From the NCBI GenBank assembly GCA_016779995.1, contig JADHMO010000004.1:62001-126000 (forward strand): a stretch of DNA of 64,000 nucleotides, given 5' to 3'. Source of the DNA: Flavobacteriales bacterium (GTDB lineage: Bacteria; Bacteroidota; Bacteroidia; Flavobacteriales; UBA7312). Under the pieces are notes generated by a model. The model had not been told where the DNA came from and did not search any database. It saw nothing but the letters and a program-made list of their open reading frames with translations. The translations under genes and the position numbers were made by a program. Numbering within the stretch: position 1 is the first letter of the stretch; each line of letters begins with the position of its first letter. Below are positions 43,280 to 52,134 of this stretch, piece by piece.

Positions 43280-43905
43280 AGCGTAATGGATTTATCAAAT
43301 TGGCTTTTTAATCTTTGGTCGTGCGTGATGATGATTAACTGAGCGTTTGTTGAGGCTGCTTGTTCTTTAAGTAAGCTTGTTATTTTTTTACAATTAACGT
43401 CATCTAAGCTTGATGTAGGCTCGTCTGCTAAAATCACGCTTGGGTTTTTAACTACCGCCAAAGCAATAGCTGCTCTTTGTTGCTCCCCTTGACTTAAATC
43501 ATTTGGTTTACTATTGATTTTATGTCCTAAGCCTACTTGTTCTAAAAGCTCAATAGCTCTTTTTTTGTCTTCTTTGTTTTTAGACAAATAAAGGGAAAGA
43601 AGAAGATTGTCTAAAATACTAATGTTTTTCACAAAGTGAGGGCTTTGAAAAACCATACCGATATGCTTACCCCTAAACTGATCTAACTCTTTTGATGGTA
43701 AATTGTGAAATTGGACTCCATTAAATTCTAATCGTCCTGAAGACGGCTTTAATAAACCTGCTAAAATTTGAATCAAGGTGGTTTTACCAACACCCGATTC
43801 ACCCAAAATTAACAACTCCTCTCCCTCTAAAAGTTGAATATCTGGAAAATAAAATTGATGCGTTCCGTCATATGAAAAATTTATTGATTGGGAGTGTAGC
43901 ATCAT
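43276..43905 (-). CDS. ABC transporter ATP-binding protein (LolD/MacB type)
   Basis: The 209-residue protein is a single ATPase domain: Walker A GESGVGKTTLIQ, Q-loop VFQSPHFV, signature LSQGEQQRAAIALA, Walker B VILADEPTSSLD and the switch His in IITHDQRL. This small type drives FtsX-like permeases that move substrates from the inner membrane or change the shape of a periplasmic domain. It overlaps the His-rich permease by four bases and is the first gene of the three-gene module. Two Met codons stand at the start; either is possible. Confidence 0.92.
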   Translation of the reverse strand: MMLHSQSINFSYDGTHQFYFPDIQLLEGEELLILGESGVGKTTLIQILAGLLKPSSGRLEFNGVQFHNLPSKELDQFRGKHIGMVFQSPHFVKNISILDNLLLSLYLSKNKEDKKRAIELLEQVGLGHKINSKPNDLSQGEQQRAAIALAVVKNPSVILADEPTSSLDDVNCKKITSLLKEQAASTNAQLIIITHDQRLKSQFDKSITL

Positions 43906-44068
43906 ATCTATTTAAATAGGTTGTGTGTTTTTAACAAGTTTACAAATGCAAATTTTATCTAATTGAACAATATATCAAAGTATATTAACTAAAAAATTGT
44001 ACGTATAGTATAGTAGTAAACGGAAATTATTTCCATTCTAAAACTTGGGTTTTACAATATTTTTTTAT

Positions 44069-44101
44069 TTTGTTCGTAATTAGTATTATGTTGTATCTTT
44101 G
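44069..44101 (+). promoter_or_regulatory. Promoter of the YceI gene (TTTG, 21 bases, TATCTTTG)
   Basis: TTTG at 44069-44072 and TATCTTTG at 44094-44101 form a complete Bacteroidota promoter. The leader would be about 35 bases. It is the best full match in the window. Confidence 0.65.
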
Positions 44102-44142
44102 TATTTAACCTATTTAATCTTTAACATTTAATATTTATTACT

Positions 44143-44739
44143 ATGATTTCTAATTTTTCTACTGCCAAACATTTTAAACAAGCTGTTTTATTAATCCTTA
44201 CAATAGGATGTTTTTTGACACTTCAAAGTTTTACTATTGAAAAAGAAGATGTTAAAATTAAAGATAGTGCTTTGACTTGGGTGGGCAGTAAGGTTACGGG
44301 TTCTCATGAAGGAACTATTAACCTTAAGTCTGGATTTTTAACTCTTGATAATAACGACTTAGTAGGTGGAGAATTTGTTATTGATATGACAACTATTGTT
44401 TGTACTGATTTAAGTGGTAAAGGTAAAGCTAGTCTTGAAGGTCATCTTAGGTCAGATGATTTCTTTAGTGTTGATAAATTCCCTACTGCCAGTTTAACAA
44501 TTTTAAATGTCAAGAAAAAGAGCTTGGGACAATATCAAGTAGCTGCAAACATTACCATTAAAGGAATCACACAAGAAATAATGTTTGATGCTGAAATAAA
44601 AGAAAAAATAGCTAAAGCAAAACTTGTTCTTGATAGAACAGAGTTTGGAATAATCTACAAGTCTGGAAATTTTTTCGAAGAGTTAGCTGATAAAGCAATC
44701 TACGACGAATTCGAAATGTCAATAGAGTTGAAGTTTTAA
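44143..44739 (+). CDS. YceI family lipid-binding-like protein
   Basis: The 198-residue product has a signal peptide and the YceI fold, an eight-stranded lipocalin-like barrel that holds polyisoprenoid lipids in known members. Signs are LTWVGSKVTGSHEGTINLKSG near the N terminus of the mature part, GGEFVIDMTTIVCTDLSGKGKASLEGHL, DKFPTASLTI and GITQEIMFDAEI, the usual order of YceI strands. A periplasmic role in binding or carrying isoprenoid-like lipids is the family guess. It is a monocistronic gene with a strong promoter. Confidence 0.92.
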   Translation: MISNFSTAKHFKQAVLLILTIGCFLTLQSFTIEKEDVKIKDSALTWVGSKVTGSHEGTINLKSGFLTLDNNDLVGGEFVIDMTTIVCTDLSGKGKASLEGHLRSDDFFSVDKFPTASLTILNVKKKSLGQYQVAANITIKGITQEIMFDAEIKEKIAKAKLVLDRTEFGIIYKSGNFFEELADKAIYDEFEMSIELKF

Positions 44740-44762
44740 TTTATCATTATCTATAATTAGCG

Positions 44763-44792
44763 TTTGGGTTGTTTAAGTTTTTCATATCTTAG
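44763..44792 (+). promoter_or_regulatory. Candidate promoter of the OmpA-family gene (TTTG, 18 bases, TATCTTAG)
   Basis: TTTG at 44763-44766 and TATCTTAG at 44785-44792 fit the Bacteroidota layout with one mismatch in the -7 element. The leader would be about 100 bases. Confidence 0.4.
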
Positions 44793-44845
44793 CCAACTCT
44801 ATTTTTACTCTTAATTTTTTCTCGTTTTATTTATGATTTTAACTG

Positions 44846-44865
44846 TTAAACCCACAGGGGTTTAA
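44846..44865 (+). promoter_or_regulatory. Hairpin in the leader of the OmpA-family gene
   Basis: Perfect 8-bp arms TTAAACCC/GGGTTTAA around the loop ACAG, 32 bases before the start codon. No T-run follows. It may stabilise the mRNA or affect translation. Confidence 0.45.
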
Positions 44866-44897
44866 TTGTATTGGATTAATAACTTAAAACGAAGAAC

Positions 44898-46274
44898 ATG
44901 AAAAAACTTTTACTATTTGGAGCTGTATTATTGTTTAGCTTAGATATAGTAGCTCAATCACTGGACAGAAAATGGGGGCTAGGATTTAAATTGGGGGCTG
45001 AACAATACGCCGGAGAACTTGGCAATGGCTTTGAGCCTTTCTCACAAGACAAATATTTTTTAAATGGCCTAACACTTTCTAGAAAGTTGAGCAATCGATT
45101 AGATTTATCATTTAGTGCTGTAAGGGGCGAGGGTTATACTTTTGACAGTCATCAAAAAAGCGATAAGTTTTTACTGAAAAAATTGAGTCTGTTAAACCTT
45201 AATGCAAAATATCATTTCTTCGATTATGACGAAACTATATGGAGACCTTTTGTGTTTGCTGGCTTTGGCTACCTAGCCTATGACGATAATAATTCAGATA
45301 AAATCTCTGAAAAGGTTCAATATCCTGATTTAGGATTTGGATTGTCAATCAAATTGGGGCCTATCGTAAGCCTAACGTTTGACGAAACGTTTTTATTTAT
45401 AGACTATGATGGCGCAAAAACAAGCAACGAAGACAATGAAATGTATCTACAACATGCTGTAGGGATTTCCTTTAATATCGGTCAAATGAAAGATAGTGAT
45501 AAAGATGGTATAAGTGATAAATATGATGATTGTCCGTTAGATTTTGGGGTTGAAAAATTTAACGGTTGTCCTGACTCTGATGGTGATGGTGTTAAAGATT
45601 CTGAAGATAATTGCCCACAAGAAAGTGGTGTAATTGCATTGAGTGGTTGCCCTGATAGTGACTCTGATGGTGTACCTGATAAAAACGATAAGTGTCCTAA
45701 TATTAAAGGCTCTAAATCACTAAGTGGCTGCCCTGATAGTGACTTTGATGGTGTCGCTGATTTAGACGACGATTGTCCTAATGAAAAAGGAAGTAAAGCA
45801 CTCAAGGGCTGTCCAGACTCAGATAATGACGGAATCATTGACAAATTGGATTTGTGTCCAAAAGTAAAAGGCACAAAGGCAAACAAAGGCTGTCCTGAAG
45901 AAGAGAAGAAAAAGGAAGTTATAACGGATAGCGAGCCTAAAGTCTCTTTATATACAGTATATTTTGAAAGTGCAAATGCCGATATTAGTAATGCTTCTAA
46001 AAATGTGTTAAATACTATTGTAAAGCTATTCAAGAGTGATCCTAATTATAAGTTAACTATTGAAGGTCACACTGACTCTGAAGGTAATGATAAATTAAAC
46101 ACTGAGCTTTCAAAAGAACGTGCTAAAATTGTAAAACAATACCTTGTTAAAAAAGGTATCGCTAATAGTCGTTTATCAACCAATGGATTTGGCGAACAAA
46201 AACCAATTGCGGATAATAAAACAGAAGAAGGAAAAGCTAAAAATAGAAGAGTTGAACTTTATATAAAAAAGTAA
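44898..46274 (+). CDS. OmpA-family outer-membrane protein with thrombospondin type 3 repeats
   Basis: The 458-residue protein has a signal peptide, an N-terminal beta barrel (about 20-195), four to five calcium-binding thrombospondin type 3 repeats (units like CPDSDGDGVKDSEDNCP, about 198-330) and a C-terminal OmpA/MotB peptidoglycan-binding domain with TIEGHTDSEGNDKLNTELS and RLSTNGFGEQKP. It should link the outer membrane to peptidoglycan. The calcium repeats act as a rigid spacer. It ends before a strong bidirectional terminator. Confidence 0.95.
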   Translation: MKKLLLFGAVLLFSLDIVAQSLDRKWGLGFKLGAEQYAGELGNGFEPFSQDKYFLNGLTLSRKLSNRLDLSFSAVRGEGYTFDSHQKSDKFLLKKLSLLNLNAKYHFFDYDETIWRPFVFAGFGYLAYDDNNSDKISEKVQYPDLGFGLSIKLGPIVSLTFDETFLFIDYDGAKTSNEDNEMYLQHAVGISFNIGQMKDSDKDGISDKYDDCPLDFGVEKFNGCPDSDGDGVKDSEDNCPQESGVIALSGCPDSDSDGVPDKNDKCPNIKGSKSLSGCPDSDFDGVADLDDDCPNEKGSKALKGCPDSDNDGIIDKLDLCPKVKGTKANKGCPEEEKKKEVITDSEPKVSLYTVYFESANADISNASKNVLNTIVKLFKSDPNYKLTIEGHTDSEGNDKLNTELSKERAKIVKQYLVKKGIANSRLSTNGFGEQKPIADNKTEEGKAKNRRVELYIKK

Positions 46275-46292
46275 AGCCAAGTTATAATGAAT

Positions 46293-46323
46293 AAAAAAAG
46301 CCCTCTTAATGAGGGCTTTTTTT
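46293..46323. terminator. Bidirectional intrinsic terminator
   Basis: Arms GCCCTC/GAGGGC with flanking A7 and T7 tracts, loop TTAAT; works for the OmpA-family gene on the plus strand and for the M42 peptidase gene on the minus strand, whose stop lies within the T-run. Confidence 0.92.
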
Positions 46324-47368
46324 ATTTAAAACTCCAATCGTATTTATCCAAATCTTTTACAGAATAGTGCAATAGGTCTATGGCATTGCGAATATCTGTT
46401 TTATCAGCCATTTCAATCACTTGATGGATATGTCTAGTAGGGATTGATACTGCACCAGCAATTGAGCCCCCCGCAGTAAAACGCTGAATCCCTGCTGTAT
46501 CTGTTCCTCCTCCTGTTAAAATCTCTAATTGATGAGGTATCTTGTGTCTTTTAGCAACTTCTTTCATATAGCTTACCATACGATAATCACATATTGTTGA
46601 GGAGTCCATTACTTTTATAGCTGCACCTTTTCCAAGTTCCGTTATTTTTTCGTGTGGAGCAGCACCGGGTACATCATAAGCAATAGTGGTGTCAAGACCA
46701 AAACCAAAATCAGGTTGCACTTCTTGTGTTGCCACATTAGCACCACGAATACCTACTTCTTCTTGAACAGTAAACACACCATAAACATCGTATGGAGCGT
46801 CTTTTAATTCTCTTAACATTTCTATTAAGATAAAAACCGAAACTCTATTGTCAATGGACTTACAATTGACACAATTACCCATTTCTATAAGCTTTCTTTC
46901 TCTTGTAATGGGGTTGCCAACTTCTATGAATTTTTCTACCTCTGATTTAGGCATTCCCATATCAATAAAGAAGTCTGTTGTCTTGGGAGATTTATTACGT
47001 TCTTCTGGAGTCATTACATGTATGGGCTTACTCCCCATCACTCCAACTAGGTCTTTTTTGCCATGGACAATAACACGTTGAGCTGTTAGTGTTTTGGGGT
47101 CAAAACCACCTAAAGTGTGGAAACGCAAAAAGCCATTGTCGTCAATATGAGTTACGATAAAACCAATCTCATCCATATGAGCACCAATCATTACTTTTTT
47201 ATCATGCTTACCTTTTTTAACAGCGGTTACATTACCCATATTATCAGTGCGTACCTCATCAACCAAGGGGCTAACTTCTCTAATTACAATTTCTCTAATT
47301 CTTTGCTCGTAACCTGGTGCACCAGCAGCCTCACATATTTCAGCAAGCAGTTTTACATTTATAGACAT
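46322..47368 (-). CDS. M42-family glutamyl aminopeptidase-like metallopeptidase
   Basis: The 348-residue protein matches the M42 family of dinuclear zinc aminopeptidases (FrvX/TET-like). Metal and active-site motifs: GAHMDEIGFIVTHID (His-Asp), NCKSIDNRVSVF, FTVQEEVGIRGANVA (Glu-Glu) and GLDTTIAYDVPG, with ETPHTTGGTDTAG-like HQLEILTGGGTDTAGIQ near the C terminus. Such enzymes form large tetrahedral complexes in the cytoplasm and degrade short peptides. It lies 12 bases after pyk on the same strand. Confidence 0.92.
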   Translation of the reverse strand: MSINVKLLAEICEAAGAPGYEQRIREIVIREVSPLVDEVRTDNMGNVTAVKKGKHDKKVMIGAHMDEIGFIVTHIDDNGFLRFHTLGGFDPKTLTAQRVIVHGKKDLVGVMGSKPIHVMTPEERNKSPKTTDFFIDMGMPKSEVEKFIEVGNPITRERKLIEMGNCVNCKSIDNRVSVFILIEMLRELKDAPYDVYGVFTVQEEVGIRGANVATQEVQPDFGFGLDTTIAYDVPGAAPHEKITELGKGAAIKVMDSSTICDYRMVSYMKEVAKRHKIPHQLEILTGGGTDTAGIQRFTAGGSIAGAVSIPTRHIHQVIEMADKTDIRNAIDLLHYSVKDLDKYDWSFK

Positions 47369-47380
47369 GTTTAAAATAGT

Positions 47381-48802
47381 TTATTTGAGGTAGCTTAACC
47401 TCATCATGTTAGTCATTCCTTTTTCCTTAATTGGCATACTAGCAACATTAAGCACTAAGTCTTTGGATTTTAAATACCCTTCTTCTCTTAATATTCGCTT
47501 AGTATCAGCAACTGTTTCATCAGTGCCTGTTTCGTTGTCATAATAAAAGCCTGTTACCCCCCAAACCAAACTTAAAGTGTTTAAAATAGCATGGTTATTG
47601 GTGAAGGCGTAAATTTTACAAGGAGGTCTATGGCTTGAAATTTCGATAGCGTTATAGCCCGAGTGTGTCATAGTTATTATAGCCTTTGCGCTCACTTGCT
47701 CTGCTAGTGTGCAAGAGTGGTAACAGATGGCGTCTGATATAAAGCGTTCGCCGTGTTTCTCTTTCAACTCGTAAGAGCGTATGGTAGAAAATTCTTGCTC
47801 TACGTTAGTAATAATCTTACTCATTGTTTCAACCGCTTGTACTGGGAACGCTCCTACGGATGTTTCTCCGCTAAGCATAACAGCGTCCGCGCCATCCATT
47901 ACTGAGTTGGCAACATCGTTAACCTCTGCTCTTGTGGGTGTTACGTTTTCTGTCATACTCTCTAACATCTGAGTAGCCACAATTACGGGTTTTGCTTTTT
48001 CTAGGCAAGCCCTAGCAATTTTCTTTTGTATAACAGGTACTTTCTGCATTGGTATTTCTACTCCCAAATCTCCCCTAGCAATCATAACAGCGTCTGTTAC
48101 ATCAATAATACTGTCAAGATTGTCTAATGCTTCAGGCTTCTCTATTTTTGCCACGACTCTAGCATCGTGGTCAGCTTTAGAAATGTGGTTCTTAAGCTCT
48201 AAAATATCCTGTGCTGAACGCACAAAAGACAAGCCTATCCATTCTATTGGTTGTGTGAGTATAAACTCTAGGTCTTTTAAGTCCTTTTCTGTTAAACATG
48301 GTTGAGAAATTGCTGTATTAGGTAGGTTTACTCCTTTGTTTGAGCTTAATGCCCCACCATGAATTACTTTGGTAGTTACTGTGTCTTTTTTATTTGTTTT
48401 TACAACTTGTATTTGTAGTTTTCCGTCGTTAATTAAAACCATTTCCCCTTCTTTAACATCTTGAGGAAAGTTATCATAGTTGATATAAGCTATTTTAGAG
48501 TTTCCAACACACTTCTTTGATGTTAAGATAAATTCAGAGCCGTTGACCAATTCAGAACCTTCTTCAATTTCACCAACTCTAATTTTTGGCCCTTGTAAAT
48601 CAGCTAATATAGCTGTATGAACATGAAGTTCTTGGTTAATCTCTTTAATTAATTTAATAATCTCTAAATGTGTTTTGTGGTCGGCGTGCGAAAAATTTAA
48701 ACGACACACATTTACCCCTGCTTTAATCATGCTTGTTAAAACATTTTTATTTGTACAAGCGGGACCCATTGTCGCTACTATTTTGGTGTTATTTTTATTC
48801 AT
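47381..48802 (-). CDS. pyk: Pyruvate kinase
   Basis: Pyk makes ATP and pyruvate from phosphoenolpyruvate. The 473-residue enzyme shows TKIVATMGPAC, ADLQGPKIRVG, AKIEKPEALDNLDSI, the active-site MIARGDLGVEIPMQKVP and TSVGAFPVQAVETM, and lacks long extensions. It follows the IPExxxVDY gene by two bases, part of the Bacteroidota gene order fabF-rnc-IPExxxVDY-pyk. Confidence 0.97.
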   Translation of the reverse strand: MNKNNTKIVATMGPACTNKNVLTSMIKAGVNVCRLNFSHADHKTHLEIIKLIKEINQELHVHTAILADLQGPKIRVGEIEEGSELVNGSEFILTSKKCVGNSKIAYINYDNFPQDVKEGEMVLINDGKLQIQVVKTNKKDTVTTKVIHGGALSSNKGVNLPNTAISQPCLTEKDLKDLEFILTQPIEWIGLSFVRSAQDILELKNHISKADHDARVVAKIEKPEALDNLDSIIDVTDAVMIARGDLGVEIPMQKVPVIQKKIARACLEKAKPVIVATQMLESMTENVTPTRAEVNDVANSVMDGADAVMLSGETSVGAFPVQAVETMSKIITNVEQEFSTIRSYELKEKHGERFISDAICYHSCTLAEQVSAKAIITMTHSGYNAIEISSHRPPCKIYAFTNNHAILNTLSLVWGVTGFYYDNETGTDETVADTKRILREEGYLKSKDLVLNVASMPIKEKGMTNMMRLSYLK

Positions 48803-48804
48803 AA

Positions 48805-49197
48805 TTAAAATACAAAATGTTCTTTAATCTGTTTATTATCTTCCTCAAACACAGTAAGAACGGACTGTGTTTTACGGATTGAACTTATATAATGGCTGAC
48901 CGTTTTTTCATCCACAGTATTGTGAAATAATATCCAATAGTCTACCTGCTTCTTTTTTGTTATAAGAAATCCATCTTGGCTTTTGTTAGCAAATAAATAA
49001 ATAGTATCTAAATCTAACTGGTGCTCATATTGTGAAAACTCCAAATCATCGCCTTTAATATAAGGTTTGGATTTTTTAAAATCGACGCTTAAGGATTTGT
49101 TAATTGTCCAAGCAAACCGAAAGTCTTTCAAATGACAGCTTATACCGAAAAGGGAGAAGCTAGTGTCTAATTCTATGCGTAATAACTGTTTTGCCAT
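48805..49197 (-). CDS. IPExxxVDY family protein
   Basis: This 130-residue cytoplasmic protein belongs by position and shape to the family between rnc and pyk in Bacteroidota. The family motif appears as ITKKKQVDYW, keeping the VDY part but having Thr-Lys in place of Pro-Glu. Another feature is SFSLFGISCHLKDFRFAWTIN at the N terminus, typical of the family. The function is unknown. Its proximity to rnc and pyk reflects old conserved order, not a proven shared role. Confidence 0.8.
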   Translation of the reverse strand: MAKQLLRIELDTSFSLFGISCHLKDFRFAWTINKSLSVDFKKSKPYIKGDDLEFSQYEHQLDLDTIYLFANKSQDGFLITKKKQVDYWILFHNTVDEKTVSHYISSIRKTQSVLTVFEEDNKQIKEHFVF

Positions 49198-49236
49198 TTA
49201 CATTCGCTAAAATAGTCTTTCTGTTTGACATTAATT

Positions 49237-49935
49237 TTATGTTTGAAGTAATTCTTTGAGGGCTCGTTGTGCAGCTAATTCTTCTGCTCTTTTGATAGAG
49301 GTTCCCACAGCGTCAGCATATTTCTTTTGACCTATCATAACCATAACTTCATAGGATTTTTCGTGGTCTTTTCCATGGGAAGAAACTAATTTGAATATAA
49401 CTTGTTTTTTTTGGGCCTGACCCCACTCTAAAAGTTTGCCTTTATGACTAGAAACTTCTTTCACTAGCTGATGAATGTCTAAGTGTGGTCGTATGAGTTT
49501 GTCTTCAATATAGTTGGAAGTGAATTGATAACCTTTATCTAGGTAAACTGCCCCTATCAAAGCTTCTAAAGCGTTACCAAATATGGAGCGATTAGAGTTT
49601 ACTTGGTGTTTTAATACGGTGTTAAGATTAATTTGAAGTGCTATGGTGTTCAGTGTCTTTCGGCTAACTATTTTGGAGCGTGTTTGGGTAAGAAACCCCT
49701 CGTTTTCATCAGGAAATTCTCGAAAAACAAAATCGGCAACGACTGAACCAAAAATAGCATCTCCCAAAAACTCTAATCTTTCGTTATGTACTATACGACC
49801 TCTTACAGATTTGTGGGTAAGGGCTTCTTGGTAAAGGTTAATGTCTTTGGGATAAAAACCTAAAATCTTGAATAACTGCTTTTCTTGTGGGGTTTTGGAA
49901 ATAAATGTTTGTTTGAAAAAACGAAACAAATCCAT
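49237..49935 (-). CDS. rnc: Ribonuclease III
   Basis: RNase III cuts double-stranded RNA in rRNA and mRNA maturation. The 232-residue protein has the signature NERLEFLGDAIFGSVVADF with the metal-binding Glu and Asp, LEALIGAVYLDKGY with the second acidic pair, and a C-terminal double-strand RNA-binding domain (DAVGTSIKRAEELAAQRALKEL). The ATG overlaps the fabF stop by one base. Length is normal. Confidence 0.96.
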   Translation of the reverse strand: MDLFRFFKQTFISKTPQEKQLFKILGFYPKDINLYQEALTHKSVRGRIVHNERLEFLGDAIFGSVVADFVFREFPDENEGFLTQTRSKIVSRKTLNTIALQINLNTVLKHQVNSNRSIFGNALEALIGAVYLDKGYQFTSNYIEDKLIRPHLDIHQLVKEVSSHKGKLLEWGQAQKKQVIFKLVSSHGKDHEKSYEVMVMIGQKKYADAVGTSIKRAEELAAQRALKELLQT

Positions 49936-51179
49936 TAAACTTTTTTAACCATTACACAGGCATTATGACCACCAAATCCAAAGGTGTTGGAAATGGCTGT
50001 TCTTACTTCTCTTTTTTGAGCCTTATTGAAGGTGTAATTCAAGGATGAATCAATTTCAGGGTCATCTGTAAAGTGATTTATCGTTGGTGGCACAACATTA
50101 TTTTTAACGGATAGAATCGCTGCTATTGTTTCAACCGCTCCTGCAGCTCCCAAAAGATGACCAGTCATTGATTTAGTAGAACTGATATTTAGATTTTTAG
50201 CATGGTCTCCAAAAACATTTTGTATCGCTTTTATTTCTGCTATATCGCCTAGGGGAGTTGATGTTCCGTGAACATTAACGTAATCTACATCTTCAGGTGC
50301 CATATTAGCGTCTTCAATAGCTAATCGCATAACATTCGTCGCTCCTATACCATCGGGGTGTGGTGCTGTTATGTGGTGGGCGTCTGCGGTCATAGCACCT
50401 CCTACGATTTCTGCATAGATATTAGCACCACGAGCAACAGCATGTTCATATTCTTCTAGAATAAGAGCTCCTGCACCTTCTCCAAGAACGAAGCCTTCTC
50501 TGTCTTTATCGAAAGGACGAGATGCTGTTTGTGGAGAATCGTTTCTAGTCGATAGAGCGTGCATGGCATTAAACCCTCCTACTCCAGCTTCATTAATTGA
50601 AGCCTCTGAACCACCAGAAATAAATATATCAGCTTTTCCCCATTTTATATAGTTAAATGCGTCAATTAAGGCGTGAGTTGATGATGCACAAGCTGAAACT
50701 GTTGCGAAATTAGGTCCTCTAAAACCGTATTTGATGGAAATGTGTCCAGCCGCTATATCGGCAATCATTTTTGGAATAAAGAAAGGATTGAATCGAGGAA
50801 CACCTGAGCCGGTAGCAAAATCACCGCACTCTTTTAAAAATGTATCTAATCCTCCAATTCCTGAACCCCAAATGACCCCTGCTCGGTCTAAATCTATTTG
50901 TTCTAAGTCAAGCTTTGAATCAGCCATAGCCTCAGATACTGCAACCATAGCGTATATGGCATACATATCTAATTTACGCGCTTCTTTTCTATCTAAAAAG
51001 TCTGTTGGCGCAAAGTCTTTGACTTCACACGCAAACTGAGTTTTAAATTGTGTAGAATCAAAACGAGTAATGGGTCCTGCTCCACTTACACCATCTAGCA
51101 AATTTCTCCAAAAATCGGAAATATTATTGCCTACAGGTGTGAGCGCACCTAAACCGGTAACTACGACTCGCCTGGACAT
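49935..51179 (-). CDS. fabF: 3-oxoacyl-[acyl-carrier-protein] synthase II
   Basis: FabF elongates fatty-acyl-ACP in the cytoplasm. The 414 residues show VVTGLGALTPVGN at the start, catalytic Cys in VSACASSTHALIDA, His in VNVHGTSTPLGD and His in SMTGHLLGAAGAVE, and GFGGHNACVMV at the end. It lies 16 bases after acpP and overlaps rnc by one base. Confidence 0.97.
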   Translation of the reverse strand: MSRRVVVTGLGALTPVGNNISDFWRNLLDGVSGAGPITRFDSTQFKTQFACEVKDFAPTDFLDRKEARKLDMYAIYAMVAVSEAMADSKLDLEQIDLDRAGVIWGSGIGGLDTFLKECGDFATGSGVPRFNPFFIPKMIADIAAGHISIKYGFRGPNFATVSACASSTHALIDAFNYIKWGKADIFISGGSEASINEAGVGGFNAMHALSTRNDSPQTASRPFDKDREGFVLGEGAGALILEEYEHAVARGANIYAEIVGGAMTADAHHITAPHPDGIGATNVMRLAIEDANMAPEDVDYVNVHGTSTPLGDIAEIKAIQNVFGDHAKNLNISSTKSMTGHLLGAAGAVETIAAILSVKNNVVPPTINHFTDDPEIDSSLNYTFNKAQKREVRTAISNTFGFGGHNACVMVKKV

Positions 51180-51195
51180 AACTGATTGTAGTTAA

Positions 51196-51426
51196 TTAAG
51201 CTTTTTCTATAAACGATATGGCATCGCCAACAGTAGCAATTGCTTCTGCTTGATCGTCTGGAATTTGAATGTCGAATTCTTTTTCAAACTCCATTATAAG
51301 TTCAACAGTATCTAATGAATCAGCACCTAAATCATTAGTGAAACTTGCTTCTGAAGTTACTTCAGCTTCGTCAACACCTAATTTATCTACTATAATTGCT
51401 TTTACTTTTGTTGCAGTATCAGACAT
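51196..51426 (-). CDS. acpP: Acyl carrier protein
   Basis: The 76-residue acidic protein has the phosphopantetheine site [12 protein letters not shown] (Ser 37). It carries growing fatty acids for FabF and others. It is the first gene of the acpP-fabF-rnc string. The start is the only ATG that gives a normal length. No clear -7 element was seen upstream on the minus strand. Confidence 0.97.
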   Translation of the reverse strand: MSDTATKVKAIIVDKLGVDEAEVTSEASFTNDLGADSLDTVELIMEFEKEFDIQIPDDQAEAIATVGDAISFIEKA

Positions 51427-51537
51427 GAATTGTTGTTTTTATATTAAGATGCAAATAAATACACTTTTTGAATATAAAACAAGTCATCTGACTTAGTATT
51501 ATTAAAATAATTGTCTATTTCTTTAAAATAGTTGTTC

Positions 51538-51545
51538 TATTTTTG
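51538..51545 (+). promoter_or_regulatory. -7 promoter element TATTTTTG of purN
   Basis: Exact TAnnTTTG match ten bases before the purN ATG at 51556, implying a leaderless or almost leaderless message. A TTG at 51532, just upstream of the element, is thus not the start. Confidence 0.5.
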
Positions 51546-51555
51546 GGTAACAAGA

Positions 51556-52134
51556 ATGAGTAAATATAAAATTGCAATATTAGTTTCTGGAACAGGCACA
51601 AACGCTGTTAATATTATCGAGTATTTCGAAAAAAACAGTGTCGCTGACGTTGTCCTTGTTATTAGCAACAAAACGGACGCTTTAGCAATCGAAAAAGTGC
51701 AAAACAAAGGTGTTAAAACAGTTGTTTTTAACAATGAATCGTTTAAAAAGAATGGTACGGTTTTAGATTATTTGAGGTCTCAGTCCATTGATTTTATTGT
51801 TCTAGCAGGATTTTTAATGAAAGTCCCTAATGATATAATACATGCTTATCCTAATAAAATAGTAAACTTACACCCTTCTTTATTGCCTAAATATGGTGGT
51901 AAAGGTATGTATGGGAAGCATGTTCATAGGGCTGTAATTGAAGCTCAAGAGTCTGAAAGTGGAATAAGCATCCATTTTGTTAACGAGGAATATGATGAAG
52001 GCGCAATCATATTTCAAGCCAAAGTAAGTGTTGAAAAAGGGGATAGTGTTGAGGTGTTAGCCCAAAAAATACAGCAATTGGAGCACCGTTTTTTTCCAAA
52101 GGTAATTGAACAAGTTATTAGTAAATCATTATGA
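51556..52134 (+). CDS. purN: Phosphoribosylglycinamide formyltransferase
   Basis: PurN adds a formyl group in purine synthesis using 10-formyl-tetrahydrofolate. The 192-residue protein has the N-terminal loop LVSGTGTNAVNIIEYF, the active-site Asn-His in IVNLHPSLLPKYGGKGM and the Asp in NEEYDEGAIIF. The start at 51556 (MSKYKIAIL) is favoured over the TTG at 51532. The stop overlaps the rnhA start by four bases. Confidence 0.94.
   Translation: MSKYKIAILVSGTGTNAVNIIEYFEKNSVADVVLVISNKTDALAIEKVQNKGVKTVVFNNESFKKNGTVLDYLRSQSIDFIVLAGFLMKVPNDIIHAYPNKIVNLHPSLLPKYGGKGMYGKHVHRAVIEAQESESGISIHFVNEEYDEGAIIFQAKVSVEKGDSVEVLAQKIQQLEHRFFPKVIEQVISKSL

Noticed and set aside
45482-46033. Long minus-strand Ser/Pro-rich frame within the OmpA-family gene
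   Set aside because: It mirrors the repeated Asp/Cys codons of the thrombospondin type 3 repeats; the plus-strand gene is certain.
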